Shown here: piece after piece, positions 18,240-27,742 of the stretch
How the letters are laid out: each line of letters starts with the position of its first letter
Position numbering within the stretch: position 1 is the stretch's first letter
Assembly: GCF_000412995.1 (NCBI RefSeq)
Contig: NZ_KE332512.1
Coordinates: 698,919-762,918, forward strand
Direction of reading: 5' to 3'
Length of the DNA stretch: 64,000 nucleotides
Source of the DNA: Treponema vincentii F0403
GTDB taxonomy: Bacteria; Spirochaetota; Spirochaetia; Treponematales; Treponemataceae
Made by a program: the position numbers and the translations under genes
The notes under the pieces: generated by a model
Told to the model about the DNA's origin: nothing
The model's input: the letters and a program-made list of their open reading frames with translations, nothing else
Databases searched by the model: none

Positions 18240-18746
18240 TTACTTTTTGTAAGCCGAGAGCTTCTCCATTGCAACATCCAAAGAAGACCGCCTTCTTCTT
18301 TTTTCTTTTGTTTCTTTTACGGAGCCAACCAAAACTATTCTGTGTCTCGGTATTTTTAATATGTAAGTTTTGTACCAATAAGGTTGTGGTTTGGGAATCT
18401 TAATATTTACCGCTCCCTTTTTGATGAGGAATTCTTTATTTTTCCAATATAAAACGGCATGATCTTCATATAGTTCAAGCTGTGCTTCTTCCTCCTTGCT
18501 GCTCCAACATTTTGCAGCAATCCATGCCGGCAGCGACATAGCAATAGGAATTAAACCGAATATCACATAAACAGCATGCATGGGATGTTCTCTGAAATAA
18601 AGCGGTCCATCTTCCGGTCCTTTCTCAATACCGGAGAACACAAGAAATGCATAAAAAGTCAAAAGCCCAAGACTTACTCCGAATAACACCATAATATACA
18701 ATACACCGGGTGAATATTTATTGCATTGAAATGTTATGCTTCTCAT
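18240..18746 (-). CDS. Small membrane protein of unknown function (168 aa)
   Basis: Not recognised. It has two membrane segments, at about residues 16-38 (VLYIMVLFGVSLGLLTFYAFLVF) and 55-78 (AVYVIFGLIPIAMSLPAWIAA). A soluble tail follows with a PH-like beta look (LELYEDHAVLYWKNKEFLIKKGAVNIKIPK) and a basic RRRRSS stretch near the end. I chose the ATG at 18746 because AAAGGAG lies 9 nt upstream; a longer form from 18785 has no SD. It follows the DUF234 ATPase on the same strand with a 46-bp gap, so may be co-transcribed. AT-rich like its neighbour. Confidence 0.6.
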   Translation of the reverse strand: MRSITFQCNKYSPGVLYIMVLFGVSLGLLTFYAFLVFSGIEKGPEDGPLYFREHPMHAVYVIFGLIPIAMSLPAWIAAKCWSSKEEEAQLELYEDHAVLYWKNKEFLIKKGAVNIKIPKPQPYWYKTYILKIPRHRIVLVGSVKETKEKRRRRSSLDVAMEKLSAYKK

Positions 18747-18792
18747 AATATACAGCTCCTTTTGCAACGCTTTATTCCATGACAAGCACTAA

Positions 18793-20211
18793 CTATTGAT
18801 ACATCTCTTTAAGCGATACTAATATCACTTTTTTGTCCTGTAACGTATCAAACCATTTTGTATAACCTGACAGTGAAAACAAAAGATATGTTACAATGTC
18901 GTATGTCGGTGATATTACATTTGCTCGCCGTATCAACGTTTCATATATTCCCTTATCTATCTTTTCATTCTTAAATTTACACTCTCCTATGACCGCTTTT
19001 TTTTCCATTTCTGACAATGCAACCACATCAATATCCGCAGATTGTATGACTTTCTCTCCATTGCTATTCAAAACGGTTTCCGTTCCCCACCATGTACCAA
19101 CAGCTGTAATAAAACAATTAAATTTTCCAAGAATTCCTTGTTTCAAGGTATAATATCTGCACATATCCTCAAATACTGTTCCCATAAAAGAATGTAAAAT
19201 TGGTTTTACTGCTTTTTTATAATACAGTTCACCCTGTCCCATTTCTATTACACTGGTTGCCTTTGGAACAAATTCATACCAAAACTTAAACATGTGGTCT
19301 TTTAAAACGTACAGTGTCTTTTTCTTATTCTTTTCTTCTGTGATACATTTTTTCTTTTCTACCAACCCTACACTTATTAATTTTTCAATAGAATAGAGAA
19401 TGGTCGGCTCTTTTTCATTTATTTTGTTAGCGATAACATTGATGGTATTTTTTCCTGATGCAATCTGCTCAATTATATTATTAACCACTGTGATGTCTGA
19501 AAATTCCTGTGTCAGAAGGTTTCTTGTTTCATCATATAAATATCCGTCTGTTCGAAAGAATAACCGTACAATATTTTCATCAAGATTTTTCTTAGGATCA
19601 ATCATTGACAAATACTTTGCTACCCCGCCGGTGATTCCATAGCAGATTGCTTTGTCCTCATAAGAATACTTCGGTACGAACTGAGCTGCATCCAAATAGT
19701 CAAATGCTTCTAATTTTATTTGAGAATCCCGTCTTCCAAATAACGGGCTTTTTTCACTCAGCACCTTGTTTTCCATAAAACTTAATGCAGATCCGCACAG
19801 TATAATTTTTAAGTTTTTAGTCCGCCAAACGGTATCAATATACTTCTGCAATACTGAAAGCAGCGCTTCATCTTTTTCTGCCCAATACGGTAATTCATCT
19901 ATTACCAGTAGCATTTTTTCATCTGACATATTTTGTGCAATAAAGTCAAACACAGCCTCGATTGTACGAAAGTTTATGTCTCCAATGCCTGCTAAAAATA
20001 CATCCGTTACCTGTTTTGAAAATAATTCCAGATTTCTCTCTTTACCCACTTTAGTGGCTGTATAAAAAATTACCTTTTTATCTTTCACAAATTCCGAAAT
20101 AAGGGTAGATTTGCCAATACGTCTGCGCCCGTATATAACAGTCATTCCTAGTCCGGGTTTTTGATAAAATTCATTTAGATACGATAATTCTTTTTCTCTT
20201 CCAATGAACAT
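18793..20211 (-). CDS. DUF234-type archaeal-ATPase family protein
   Basis: A 472-aa cytoplasmic protein. It begins MFIGREKEL, then Walker A GRRRIGKST, and LLVIDELPYWAE as Walker B. An arginine-finger-like stretch (LFGRRDSQIKLEAFDY) and a winged-helix region (~residues 245-300) follow. The C-terminal DUF234 domain has a PD-(D/E)xK-like pattern (DIDVVALSEMEKKAVIGECKFK). I used the ATG at 20211 with GAGG upstream; a TTG at 20241 is an alternative. These ATPases are common in anaerobes and archaea and often scattered by transfer; no firm function is known. The gene is noticeably more AT-rich than the flanking chromosome and sits next to an IS remnant. Confidence 0.8.
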   Translation of the reverse strand: MFIGREKELSYLNEFYQKPGLGMTVIYGRRRIGKSTLISEFVKDKKVIFYTATKVGKERNLELFSKQVTDVFLAGIGDINFRTIEAVFDFIAQNMSDEKMLLVIDELPYWAEKDEALLSVLQKYIDTVWRTKNLKIILCGSALSFMENKVLSEKSPLFGRRDSQIKLEAFDYLDAAQFVPKYSYEDKAICYGITGGVAKYLSMIDPKKNLDENIVRLFFRTDGYLYDETRNLLTQEFSDITVVNNIIEQIASGKNTINVIANKINEKEPTILYSIEKLISVGLVEKKKCITEEKNKKKTLYVLKDHMFKFWYEFVPKATSVIEMGQGELYYKKAVKPILHSFMGTVFEDMCRYYTLKQGILGKFNCFITAVGTWWGTETVLNSNGEKVIQSADIDVVALSEMEKKAVIGECKFKNEKIDKGIYETLIRRANVISPTYDIVTYLLFSLSGYTKWFDTLQDKKVILVSLKEMYQ

Positions 20212-20230
20212 ATTTACAGCCTCATCAATA

Positions 20231-20273
20231 GTTTTATTCAAATTGATTTTATTAAAATTGATTTGAATAAAAC
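20231..20273. promoter_or_regulatory. AT-rich 13-bp inverted repeat upstream of the DUF234 gene
   Basis: GTTTTATTCAAAT (20231-20243) and its exact complement (20261-20273) lie 20 bp upstream of the chosen start. The centre itself is nearly palindromic and repeats ATTGATTT. It is positioned like an operator, or could be a hairpin in the 5' UTR. Confidence 0.45.
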
Positions 20274-20383
20274 TGTATCATATTTCATTCTGTTTATCAA
20301 GTCAAATGTACTAAGTCAAATGTACTAAGGTAACATTAAACCATGTTTGAGGTGGAGTGATACAATAAAAGTACAGTGCCAAA

Positions 20384-20440
20384 ATTGCCGAAAAAGAGAG
20401 GCGTGTAAAATAAAAGCCGTACAAACGGTACGACTTTTAT
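20384..20440. repeat. Dispersed hairpin repeat, copy 2
   Basis: Matches 8077-8134. Here ATAAAAGCCGTAC (20410-20422) pairs with GTACGACTTTTAT (20428-20440), 12 of 13 positions, around a 5-nt loop. It lies between the IS left end and the OrfA start. Confidence 0.5.
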
Positions 20441-20549
20441 TTACCCAAGTTTGCGGTGAGCAAACTTATATATTATATACACGTTCTTACTTCGTTGCGA
20501 ACATGCGTAAAAAGTCAATCGAAAGTTGATACTTTTTTCTTGACTTTTT

Positions 20550-20684
20550 ATGGAAGAAAAGGCAATGAAACGGTACGATGAGAACTTTAAAATTGAGGCA
20601 TTGAAGCTGTCGGACGAGATCGGAGTGAAGAAAGCGTGCGAGCAGCTTAACGTGAACTACGGAAGGTTTATTTTCAGCCGCTAA
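20550..20684 (+). pseudogene. IS3-family OrfA N-terminal fragment
   Basis: 44 codons beginning MEEKAMKRYDENFK, then the helix-turn-helix start typical of IS3/IS911 OrfA (IEALKLSDEIGVKKACEQLNVNYG). The frame then runs into the palindromic repeat at 20665 and stops, so most of OrfA is missing. Confidence 0.7.
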
Positions 20685-20771
20685 AATAGCGCGGCTTAAA
20701 AACACTTCAAGTTTGCAATGCAAACTCGAAGTGTTTTTAAGCGGTACCATTTGTACCGCTTAAAATAAACC
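20665..20771. repeat. Nested palindromic repeat, long form
   Basis: Outer ends GGTTTATTTTCAGC (20665-20678) and GCTTAAAATAAACC (20758-20771) are near-complementary. Inside are a small AGCCGC/GCGGCT hairpin, a ~50-bp almost perfect palindrome centred near 20717, and a GCGGTAC/GTACCGC hairpin. The outer ends match the short form at 12385-12427, and both abut the IS3 OrfB fragment at the same base. Confidence 0.7.
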
Positions 20772-20772
20772 T

Positions 20773-20988
20773 TGGGATAATGCACGGATGGAAAGCTGGT
20801 TTGCGATGCTGAAAAAGGAAAAGATATATCAGCTTGATACGACAAAACTGACCGTGGAGGAAGTCAAGACAATCGTCTGGAGATACACGTTTGCCTATTA
20901 CAACACCAAGCGTGTAACGACAGTAAATCCCAATGGCTTACCTCCACTGGTATATAGAAAAACAGCAGCTAAAAAAGGTGCTGCTTAA
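20773..20988 (+). pseudogene. IS3-family OrfB (rve integrase) C-terminal fragment
   Basis: Open frame from the WDNARMESW motif through LKKEKIYQLDTT, YTFAYYNTKRV and NGLPPLVYR, ending in KKGAA. This is the last ~70 residues of an IS150/IS3-type transposase, including the C-terminal YN.kR segment. The catalytic DDE residues before it are mostly lost. A related shorter fragment is at 12277-12383. Confidence 0.8.
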
Positions 20989-21031
20989 ATACATTTGGGA
21001 TGTTTAGGCACTACACTACTATTGACTATTC

Positions 21032-21262
21032 CACAATATCACCAATGCGGCAATAATGTTTCCCCGCGAGCGCTTTTTGCGGGATGTTGAAGTTCTCGGT
21101 TTTTTCTTTGCCGCAGTACCGGTACGGCTTTTCGATTTTGATTGAGTTTTTCCCGCCGTTTTTTTCGGCGCCGATTTTTTGCTTGTTTTTAATTTATCCT
21201 CTTTCTCGGGCATAGGTGAAAGCATAAAAACAGTGAGGGAGAATGTCAAGCATTTTCATAAA
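21032..21262 (-). pseudogene. Truncated duplicate of the deacetylase gene 5' end
   Basis: This is a diverged copy of 7678-7905 in the same orientation: promoter (-35 21244-21249, -10 21221-21226), ATG at 21213, the Lys/Thr/Ser-rich N-terminus (MPEKEDKLKTSKKSAPKKTA) and the start of the membrane segment (GNIIAALVIL). It then breaks at 21032 beside the IS3 right end, adding only WNSQ before a stop. It probably makes at most a short peptide. Confidence 0.8.
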
Positions 21263-21288
21263 TTCTTAATTATGAATTATGAATTAAA

Positions 21289-24200
21289 TTACCGGATCTC
21301 GCCGCGTTCAACTGAGAACTTTCCTTCTTTCTTTTTTGCTTCTACCTTTATATCGCCGATGGGGTTCCACTCAACCGCAAAAGTTATTGTCGGACTGAAT
21401 TCATAATATTTGCGGGCTCCTTCATTTTTTATCTGCGGTTTAATTTCGCAATTGAATTTTAATGTCCAGTCTTTAAGATAGTGAGTAAACCCTATGTCGA
21501 GCGATTGCAGTTTAAACCCCGACGCTTCTCGTTTCGATCTGTCCCAAAAATAAAATGAGTAAGCCAAATCGGTAAGTATATTGGTCTCGCCCGGAATAAC
21601 CACCGGCAGATTCAATGCTTTTTGAAAATATCGGGCAATAACATCATTTCTACTCGATGAACCGAAAGAAAAATCCCAAAATTCATGAATATTAAAAATA
21701 ATCTTAGGAGCAAACGTAAAATAACTGTCGGTGCTCCGGACTAAATTAAACTGTAATGTTGAAGATAGTCCCAACTGTATTTTAATGCGGTTTTTCCAAG
21801 CATAAATAGTAAGGGCATTCGACGTATTGGAAAACGAAAGGCCTAATGCAAAAGGAATAAACCGTTTTTCCGTACCGTCTAATATCCAGCCGCTCCCCGG
21901 CACAAGTTTTTGCGGTATTTCTCTGCTTTGGGTATAGAAGGCGGAAAAATATTTCCATCCTAAAGTGATATGCAGCCGTTCACTGCTCTTATCCTCAATA
22001 TTATAAGTGTAGCTTTGAGTACTCCGTATATCATACGGAAGCGTCCATGTCAAATCCGTTTTTAAGGGTTCCCAAGCCCATTTTTTTGCTGTATTTTCTC
22101 TTTCAAATAACTTACCGGAAGCTGTAAATGTCCCATAAGGAAACGAAAGATTTAACGATGTACTATATGCCTGTAAAAGGGGCGGCAGGTTTATCGAAAA
22201 AGTGATTTTTTGCGTATACTTTTCTGCAAGCACAATACCGAATACCGCCGAGCCCGTATGAGTGGTGATAAACTCCTTGTTCCATTTTACCCTCTGCGTT
22301 TCCCATTTCGGGGCATCATGGGTGCCGGTAAACACATTTTTTGCCAACACTTCGGTGATGCTCCAGCCGAACGAGACCGGTTTAAATAAATCCGTATACA
22401 CCAGCGGATTAACAGTTACCGAGTTTTCATTCTTTAAGGTATAAACATTAGCCTTGAAGTCGTTCAACTCTAAGACCGGCTTTCTGCTTGTATCCCGCGT
22501 CCATGGGTGCTGCTGATAGTTACCCGAAAAGACAAGATTGCTCGAAAGAGAAATAAGATTTTGTGAATATGAAAATGAACCTCGTAAACCGGCATTCCCC
22601 TTCAATTGGTAATACCGCGATTCATAGTCTTGCCATTTTATGTCTTTGGGAGCATTCCACTGCTCATTAGCAAAGGTTGTTTCCTGTAAAGCGGAAAAAT
22701 CACCCGTATAGTTCAGCGAATATGTAATACTGTGATCAAATTCTTTACCGTACAGCGGTTTAAATACCGGAATAAAAGTATCTAAAAATTCCCGTTTTTC
22801 CGTTTTTTGACTTTCCGATTGTTTAGGCTCTCCTAGGCCTTCTTCCGATGAATTGGGCGGTGTGTTATCCTGCGTAATAAACGGATGAGGAATTCCTTCC
22901 ACATCGGGAATTTTTTCCGCTTTTTTTTCCGCAAACATCGTATTGGAAAGAATTGTACCCGCAATTGAAATTTTTCCTTCCGGCTTAAAAAGCCGCGGAT
23001 AAAAAAACTCTCTCTGCGGTGCATGCAATCCTTCAACAGGATCGATAGGGCGTGTTTGTTTGGAAGAAAAATCTACTGCCAGCGATGCGGTATCAAGATT
23101 AAACGAAGTAATCCACGGATTAAGGCCTTTCAATGACGGCCGTATGGAACCGTCGATTTTCCAAGAATAGGAAGTCTCACGTCCGATATCGGCTCCTTTC
23201 GACAATTTGTCCCTATTCAAAAGATAACTAAACCAATTCATATCTTCCGACCGGTCAAAAAAATCTTTTTTAAAATAAGGGTCGGAAATAAAGGGCATAT
23301 TTATCGAAAATTGAAACGGTGCTTGGGAGATACCGAAATTGATATGAGCTCTATACCGGAACGGCACGGATATTCCATAAAGAAAACTCTTGTTATAATG
23401 CCGTTGTCCGTCACTACCATACGTTATATGCGAAATACCGTCGATCCCGGTATTTTTAAGAGGAAAAAGCGTCCGCGAAAAACCTAACAAGAGTGAGAAA
23501 TCGAGCTGTCTAATCAGTGTATTTTTCGGCACTACCTTTCCGTCAATTCCGACTAAGCCTCCAAGCTGTGAATACGTATCTGCGAGTAATTTGATATATG
23601 AGGAGCCCGCATCGGTGTCATCTTCGTTCAAATTTTTAAAAAACAAACCGTTCCGTTCCTGTTTTTTCAGCCGATCGCTTTTCATAAAATTGGAGAATGA
23701 ACCGGATGTTTTGGAGTCGGTAGTGAGCGGTTTACGTCCGAAAAGATACGTTGTCGTTTGAAGAAAATATCCTTCGCGGTTACGGAAACCGAACACAGGA
23801 TGGAAAATCATTTCATCGGCTGGGTAATAAAAAAACGGCAGATAGAATATCGGTACAATTCCAATGGAAAAATAACCGTTAGCAAAGGCAAGTTCATTTC
23901 CGGGCAGCATCCAAATCCTGCTTGCACGGATAGACCACAGCGGTTCATCGTCGGGATCGGTATTGGTGCTAAGTGCGGCGTTTTTAAATCCGGTTGCACC
24001 GCTTGCATCCCGCCCCACTGTCGCAGATTGAATGGTAAAAGGATTGCTTCCTCTTTTCCGCGGGGCTTGTTTGATTGTCCCGTCAAGAAATATTCCTTCC
24101 ATCTCGTCGATATTGAATAACAGTAATTCTCCGGTGAATTCTTCTGCCTCCTCGGAACCGCCGGTTTTTCTGCTGTACCGGACATTTCCTTCGGCCTCAA

Positions 24201-24738
24201 TCATGTTTTCGGAGCGGTTATACACCAATGTATCCGCTTCAATCGTAGAAACGGATGAACCGTCTTTTACCGAAAGCGAAACACCGCCGGTGAACATAAT
24301 AATATCGTCTTTTTTTGCTTCGACAGCTTTTTGCGCCTCTTCCGTCGTTACCTCTAACGGTTGAGCTTCGGCATTAGCGGCAGCATCCGACGGTGCGCTA
24401 TTCTGCGGCGTTTCACCTTCACCGCTCTCCCGAACAACACCTGCCGCCGATTCCTGCTCACTCTCCGCGGTGTTTTCCGTCTTCGGCGTATCTGATGTTT
24501 CGGCTGTCTTCGGCGTTTTAGCCGCCTCTTCCGTCTCCGGCATATCTGCCGCTGCTGCCGTTTCTTTTTTGGTCTCTTGTTCCGTTTTTTTACCGTACTG
24601 AGCCTTGTTCTCTTTTTTAAACACCTCCATTATGCGGACGGAATTGATGGTAATAACCTTAGATTCTGTACTATTCTGCGCAAAAGAAGAGAGAATGAGT
24701 AAAAAAAGAAAAAAAACGGAGAAGGATACTTTTTTCAT
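21289..24738 (-). CDS. lptD: LptD/OstA-family outer-membrane protein
   Basis: An 1149-aa exported protein. A signal peptide (KKVSFSVFFLFLLILSSFAQ) leads to an acidic Glu/Thr/Ala-rich low-complexity stretch (~35-130). An OstA/LptA-like jellyroll region follows (DIIMFTGGVSLSV, STIEADTLVYN, MIEAEGNVRYS), then a long region rich in alternating aromatic beta strands, as expected for a 26-strand barrel. In Gram-negatives LptD inserts lipopolysaccharide in the outer membrane. Treponemes lack classical LPS, but T. pallidum has an LptD-like protein (TP0515), so another glycolipid may be the cargo. The start at 24738 lies 10 nt after the uvrA stop, so the two form an operon; the SD is weak. Confidence 0.82.
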   Translation of the reverse strand: MKKVSFSVFFLFLLILSSFAQNSTESKVITINSVRIMEVFKKENKAQYGKKTEQETKKETAAAADMPETEEAAKTPKTAETSDTPKTENTAESEQESAAGVVRESGEGETPQNSAPSDAAANAEAQPLEVTTEEAQKAVEAKKDDIIMFTGGVSLSVKDGSSVSTIEADTLVYNRSENMIEAEGNVRYSRKTGGSEEAEEFTGELLLFNIDEMEGIFLDGTIKQAPRKRGSNPFTIQSATVGRDASGATGFKNAALSTNTDPDDEPLWSIRASRIWMLPGNELAFANGYFSIGIVPIFYLPFFYYPADEMIFHPVFGFRNREGYFLQTTTYLFGRKPLTTDSKTSGSFSNFMKSDRLKKQERNGLFFKNLNEDDTDAGSSYIKLLADTYSQLGGLVGIDGKVVPKNTLIRQLDFSLLLGFSRTLFPLKNTGIDGISHITYGSDGQRHYNKSFLYGISVPFRYRAHINFGISQAPFQFSINMPFISDPYFKKDFFDRSEDMNWFSYLLNRDKLSKGADIGRETSYSWKIDGSIRPSLKGLNPWITSFNLDTASLAVDFSSKQTRPIDPVEGLHAPQREFFYPRLFKPEGKISIAGTILSNTMFAEKKAEKIPDVEGIPHPFITQDNTPPNSSEEGLGEPKQSESQKTEKREFLDTFIPVFKPLYGKEFDHSITYSLNYTGDFSALQETTFANEQWNAPKDIKWQDYESRYYQLKGNAGLRGSFSYSQNLISLSSNLVFSGNYQQHPWTRDTSRKPVLELNDFKANVYTLKNENSVTVNPLVYTDLFKPVSFGWSITEVLAKNVFTGTHDAPKWETQRVKWNKEFITTHTGSAVFGIVLAEKYTQKITFSINLPPLLQAYSTSLNLSFPYGTFTASGKLFERENTAKKWAWEPLKTDLTWTLPYDIRSTQSYTYNIEDKSSERLHITLGWKYFSAFYTQSREIPQKLVPGSGWILDGTEKRFIPFALGLSFSNTSNALTIYAWKNRIKIQLGLSSTLQFNLVRSTDSYFTFAPKIIFNIHEFWDFSFGSSSRNDVIARYFQKALNLPVVIPGETNILTDLAYSFYFWDRSKREASGFKLQSLDIGFTHYLKDWTLKFNCEIKPQIKNEGARKYYEFSPTITFAVEWNPIGDIKVEAKKKEGKFSVERGEIR

Positions 24739-24748
24739 TGCATGGAAT

Positions 24749-27631
24749 CTACACCGGTTTTCGCTGCTGCCGGTCAAGCATCTCCTTAATATAAAAGCCG
24801 GTGTAAGAATTTTTTACTTCGGCAACTTCTTCCGGCGTTCCTTCCGCAATAACGGTACCGCCACGGAAGCCCCCTTCAGGACCGAGATCGATAATATGAT
24901 CGGCTTGCAGGATGACGTCGAGGTTATGTTCTATCATCAAGACGGTGTTTCCCTGATCTGCCAGCCGCTGAATAACTTCCATCAACTGCTTGACATCGGC
25001 AAAATGCAGTCCCGTTGTCGGCTCATCCAAAATATAAAGCGTCTTACCCGTCGACCTCTTGGAAAGTTCGTGCGCCAGTTTAACCCGCTGCGCTTCGCCG
25101 CCTGACAGGGTAAGCGCCGACTGTCCGAGCTTGATATAACCGAGCCCTACCGAAAGGAGAGTCTGCATTTTGCGGGCAATCTGCGGGATGGGGGCAAAAA
25201 ACTCGGCGGCTTCTTCGATGGTCATATCAAGCACGTCGGCAATGTTTTTTCCCTTATACCGCACATCGAGCGTTTCCTTGTTAAACCGCTTGCCGCGGCA
25301 TACATCGCAGGTGATATACACGTCGGGTAAAAAGTTCATTTCTATTGCGATAGCGCCGTCGCCCTGACAGTGCTCGCAGCGGCCGCCGCGCACATTAAAC
25401 GAGAACCGACCCGGCTTATAGCCCCGCGCCTTCGATTCCGGTAAGTTGGCAAACAAGTCGCGGATAGCGGTAAAGACTTCTACATAGGTTACCGGATTTG
25501 AGCGGGGCGTTCTGCCGATGGGGCTCTGGTCGATATTGATAACCTTGTCGATATATTCAAGCCCTTTAATCCTTTTATATGCGCCCTCCGGCAGGCCGCT
25601 GCGCATCAGCGCGTTGGACACGGCGGGATACAGCACATCCGAAAGAAGCGTGGACTTTCCCGAACCGGAAACCCCGGTGATGCAGGTAAAGGCTCCGAGC
25701 GGAATGGAAACGGAAACATTCTTTAAATTGTGTTCGGTTACTCCCTGCACGGTTAAAAAGGAGCCGTTCCCCTTCCGCCGCTCTTTCGGTATTTCCATGC
25801 AGAGCGTTCCCGCAAGATATTGGCCGGTAAGGCTCTCCTTTACCTGCATCACCTCATCGGGCGTACCCGCCGCTACGACGGCGCCTCCGTGCACCCCTGC
25901 TCCCGGCCCCAAGTCTACGATATAATCGGCGACTCGGAGAGTTTGCTCGTCGTGTTCCACTACGATGAGCGTATTGCCGAGGTTGCGCAGGTACAGCAGG
26001 GTGTCGATAAGCCGTTGATTATCCCGCTGGTGCAGCCCGATGGACGGTTCGTCGAGGATGTACAGCACCCCGATTAAGCTGGAACCGATTTGGGTTGCAA
26101 GCCGTATCCGCTGAGACTCCCCGCCGGACAGCGTCGCCGCCTTGCGTTCGAGGGTAATGTAGTCAAGTCCCACGTTTTTCATAAACTGCAGGCGGGATGT
26201 TATCTCCTTCAAAATCTGATGTGCGATGGTTTTTTCCGTTGCGGTCAGTTTGAGTTTTTCAAAAAACGTAATCGAATCGCCGACGGAGAGGCTGCTCAGC
26301 TCGTAAATGTTTTTACCGCCGACGGTAACGGCTAAGGCCTCCGGCTTCAAGCGTTTTCCGCCGCAGTGTTCGCAGGTTGTTACCGCCATGTATTTTTCAA
26401 AGTTTTCCCGCTGAGCTGCGGAAAACGCTTCGTTATAGCGGCGCTGCATATCCGTATAAATTCCGAGCCACGGACGGCGGTACTTAGACTTACCGGTTCC
26501 GTCCTGCCGTTCATAGACAAATTCAATCGGTTCGGCGCCGGAACCTTCCATAATGATCTTGAGTTCTTTTTTTGACAGCTCTTTTACGGGTGTGTCAAGC
26601 GAAAAGCCGAAATGATGGGCGAGCGCCTCAAAACGGGCGCGGTTCCATGCGGAATCGGGATTATAGGGCAAGAAAGCCCCTTCGTTAAAGGATAGCGAGG
26701 TATCGGGCACCATCAGCTTAAAATCAAAATGCTGCTTATGCCCCAAACCGGTACACTCCGGGCATGCGCCGTAGGGATTGTTAAACGAAAAGAGGCGCGG
26801 CTGCAAATCCGGCATCGAAATACCGCAATCGGGGCAGGCATTTTTTTGCGAAAAGAATACCTCGGTTACCGGGTCGTTTGCAGTCTTTTGCCGCAGCGCG
26901 ATCAATGTTCCGCCGGAACTTTCAAGCGCCGTCTCTACCGATTCCGAAAGCCGTTTGCGTACATCGGCGGACAGCTGAATACGGTCGACGACAATCTCTA
27001 TCGTGTGTTTTTTCTGTTTATCGAGCTTAACGCCTTCTTCCAGATTAACCGTCAGTCCGTCGATGCGCGCCCGGAGAAAGCCTGCCTTTTGGGCATCTTC
27101 GATAATTTTTTGGTGCTCACCCTTCTTGCCTTTAATAATCGGCGCGAGGATCTGAACGCGGGTATGCTCTTCCCAGCTCATAATCGCATCGATAATTTGA
27201 TCGACCGTCTGCTCCTGAATTTCCTTCCCGCACTGCGGACAATGCGGGTGCCCCGTCCGCGCATACAAAAGCCGGTAGTAGTCGTAAATTTCGGTTACCG
27301 TGCCGACCGTCGAGCGCGGATTACGGTGCGTAGTCTTTTGTTCTATAGAAATAGCCGGGGATAGCCCTTCGATATAATCAACATCAGGCTTATCCATACG
27401 GTCTAAAAACTGCCGCGCATACGCCGAAAGGGATTCCACATACCGCCGCTGCCCCTCGGCAAAGATAGTATCAAAGGCAAGGGAACTTTTTCCGGAACCG
27501 GAAAGCCCCGACACCACGATGAGCTTGTCGCGGGGCAGCTCTACGTCGATATTTTTCAGATTATGTTCGCGCGCGCCTTTAACAATCAGTTTATTCAGGT
27601 GCGCAATATTCCGTGTTTCTTTTTCTTGCAT
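24749..27631 (-). CDS. uvrA: Excinuclease ABC subunit A (UvrA)
   Basis: A 960-aa cytoplasmic ATPase, normal length. The first Walker A is GLSGSGKS (42-49); both ABC signatures ([12 protein letters not shown] and [12 protein letters not shown]) and both Walker B segments ([24 protein letters not shown]) are intact. Zinc modules with CPQC/CPDC/CPEC and the C-terminal CEHCQGDG...CDVCRGKR are present. UvrA loads UvrB on damaged DNA in nucleotide excision repair. The ATG at 27631 has GAGG about 10 nt upstream. It heads the uvrA-lptD operon. Confidence 0.97.
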   Translation of the reverse strand: MQEKETRNIAHLNKLIVKGAREHNLKNIDVELPRDKLIVVSGLSGSGKSSLAFDTIFAEGQRRYVESLSAYARQFLDRMDKPDVDYIEGLSPAISIEQKTTHRNPRSTVGTVTEIYDYYRLLYARTGHPHCPQCGKEIQEQTVDQIIDAIMSWEEHTRVQILAPIIKGKKGEHQKIIEDAQKAGFLRARIDGLTVNLEEGVKLDKQKKHTIEIVVDRIQLSADVRKRLSESVETALESSGGTLIALRQKTANDPVTEVFFSQKNACPDCGISMPDLQPRLFSFNNPYGACPECTGLGHKQHFDFKLMVPDTSLSFNEGAFLPYNPDSAWNRARFEALAHHFGFSLDTPVKELSKKELKIIMEGSGAEPIEFVYERQDGTGKSKYRRPWLGIYTDMQRRYNEAFSAAQRENFEKYMAVTTCEHCGGKRLKPEALAVTVGGKNIYELSSLSVGDSITFFEKLKLTATEKTIAHQILKEITSRLQFMKNVGLDYITLERKAATLSGGESQRIRLATQIGSSLIGVLYILDEPSIGLHQRDNQRLIDTLLYLRNLGNTLIVVEHDEQTLRVADYIVDLGPGAGVHGGAVVAAGTPDEVMQVKESLTGQYLAGTLCMEIPKERRKGNGSFLTVQGVTEHNLKNVSVSIPLGAFTCITGVSGSGKSTLLSDVLYPAVSNALMRSGLPEGAYKRIKGLEYIDKVINIDQSPIGRTPRSNPVTYVEVFTAIRDLFANLPESKARGYKPGRFSFNVRGGRCEHCQGDGAIAIEMNFLPDVYITCDVCRGKRFNKETLDVRYKGKNIADVLDMTIEEAAEFFAPIPQIARKMQTLLSVGLGYIKLGQSALTLSGGEAQRVKLAHELSKRSTGKTLYILDEPTTGLHFADVKQLMEVIQRLADQGNTVLMIEHNLDVILQADHIIDLGPEGGFRGGTVIAEGTPEEVAEVKNSYTGFYIKEMLDRQQRKPV

Positions 27632-27742
27632 AATTGAGAACCTCTAATTGAGCACCTCTCGAAACCTCAGTTTTAAGAGGTGTTCATTAGATTTATTTGC
27701 GAGTTTTTAGAGATGCTTAAAGATTAAACTAAGAATCTTCGC

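Larger units (their letters stand above)
20372..21015 (+). mobile_element. Internally deleted IS3-family element
   Basis: A ~644-bp remnant. Candidate terminal inverted repeats are TACAGTGCC at the left (20372-20380) and, complementary at the right, GGCACTACA (21007-21015). Inside are the OrfA start (20550-20684), a large palindrome replacing the middle of the element, and the OrfB end (20773-20988). No convincing target-site duplication is visible. Not capable of transposing on its own. It lies inside the accessory patch between alpha-2-macroglobulin 1 and lptD. Confidence 0.65.

Noticed and set aside
20372-21015. Functional insertion sequence
   Set aside because: Most of OrfA and the catalytic part of OrfB are missing and replaced by a palindrome.
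26729-27364. 211-codon frame antisense to uvrA
   Set aside because: Shadow of the strongly conserved uvrA coding sequence; no start signals.
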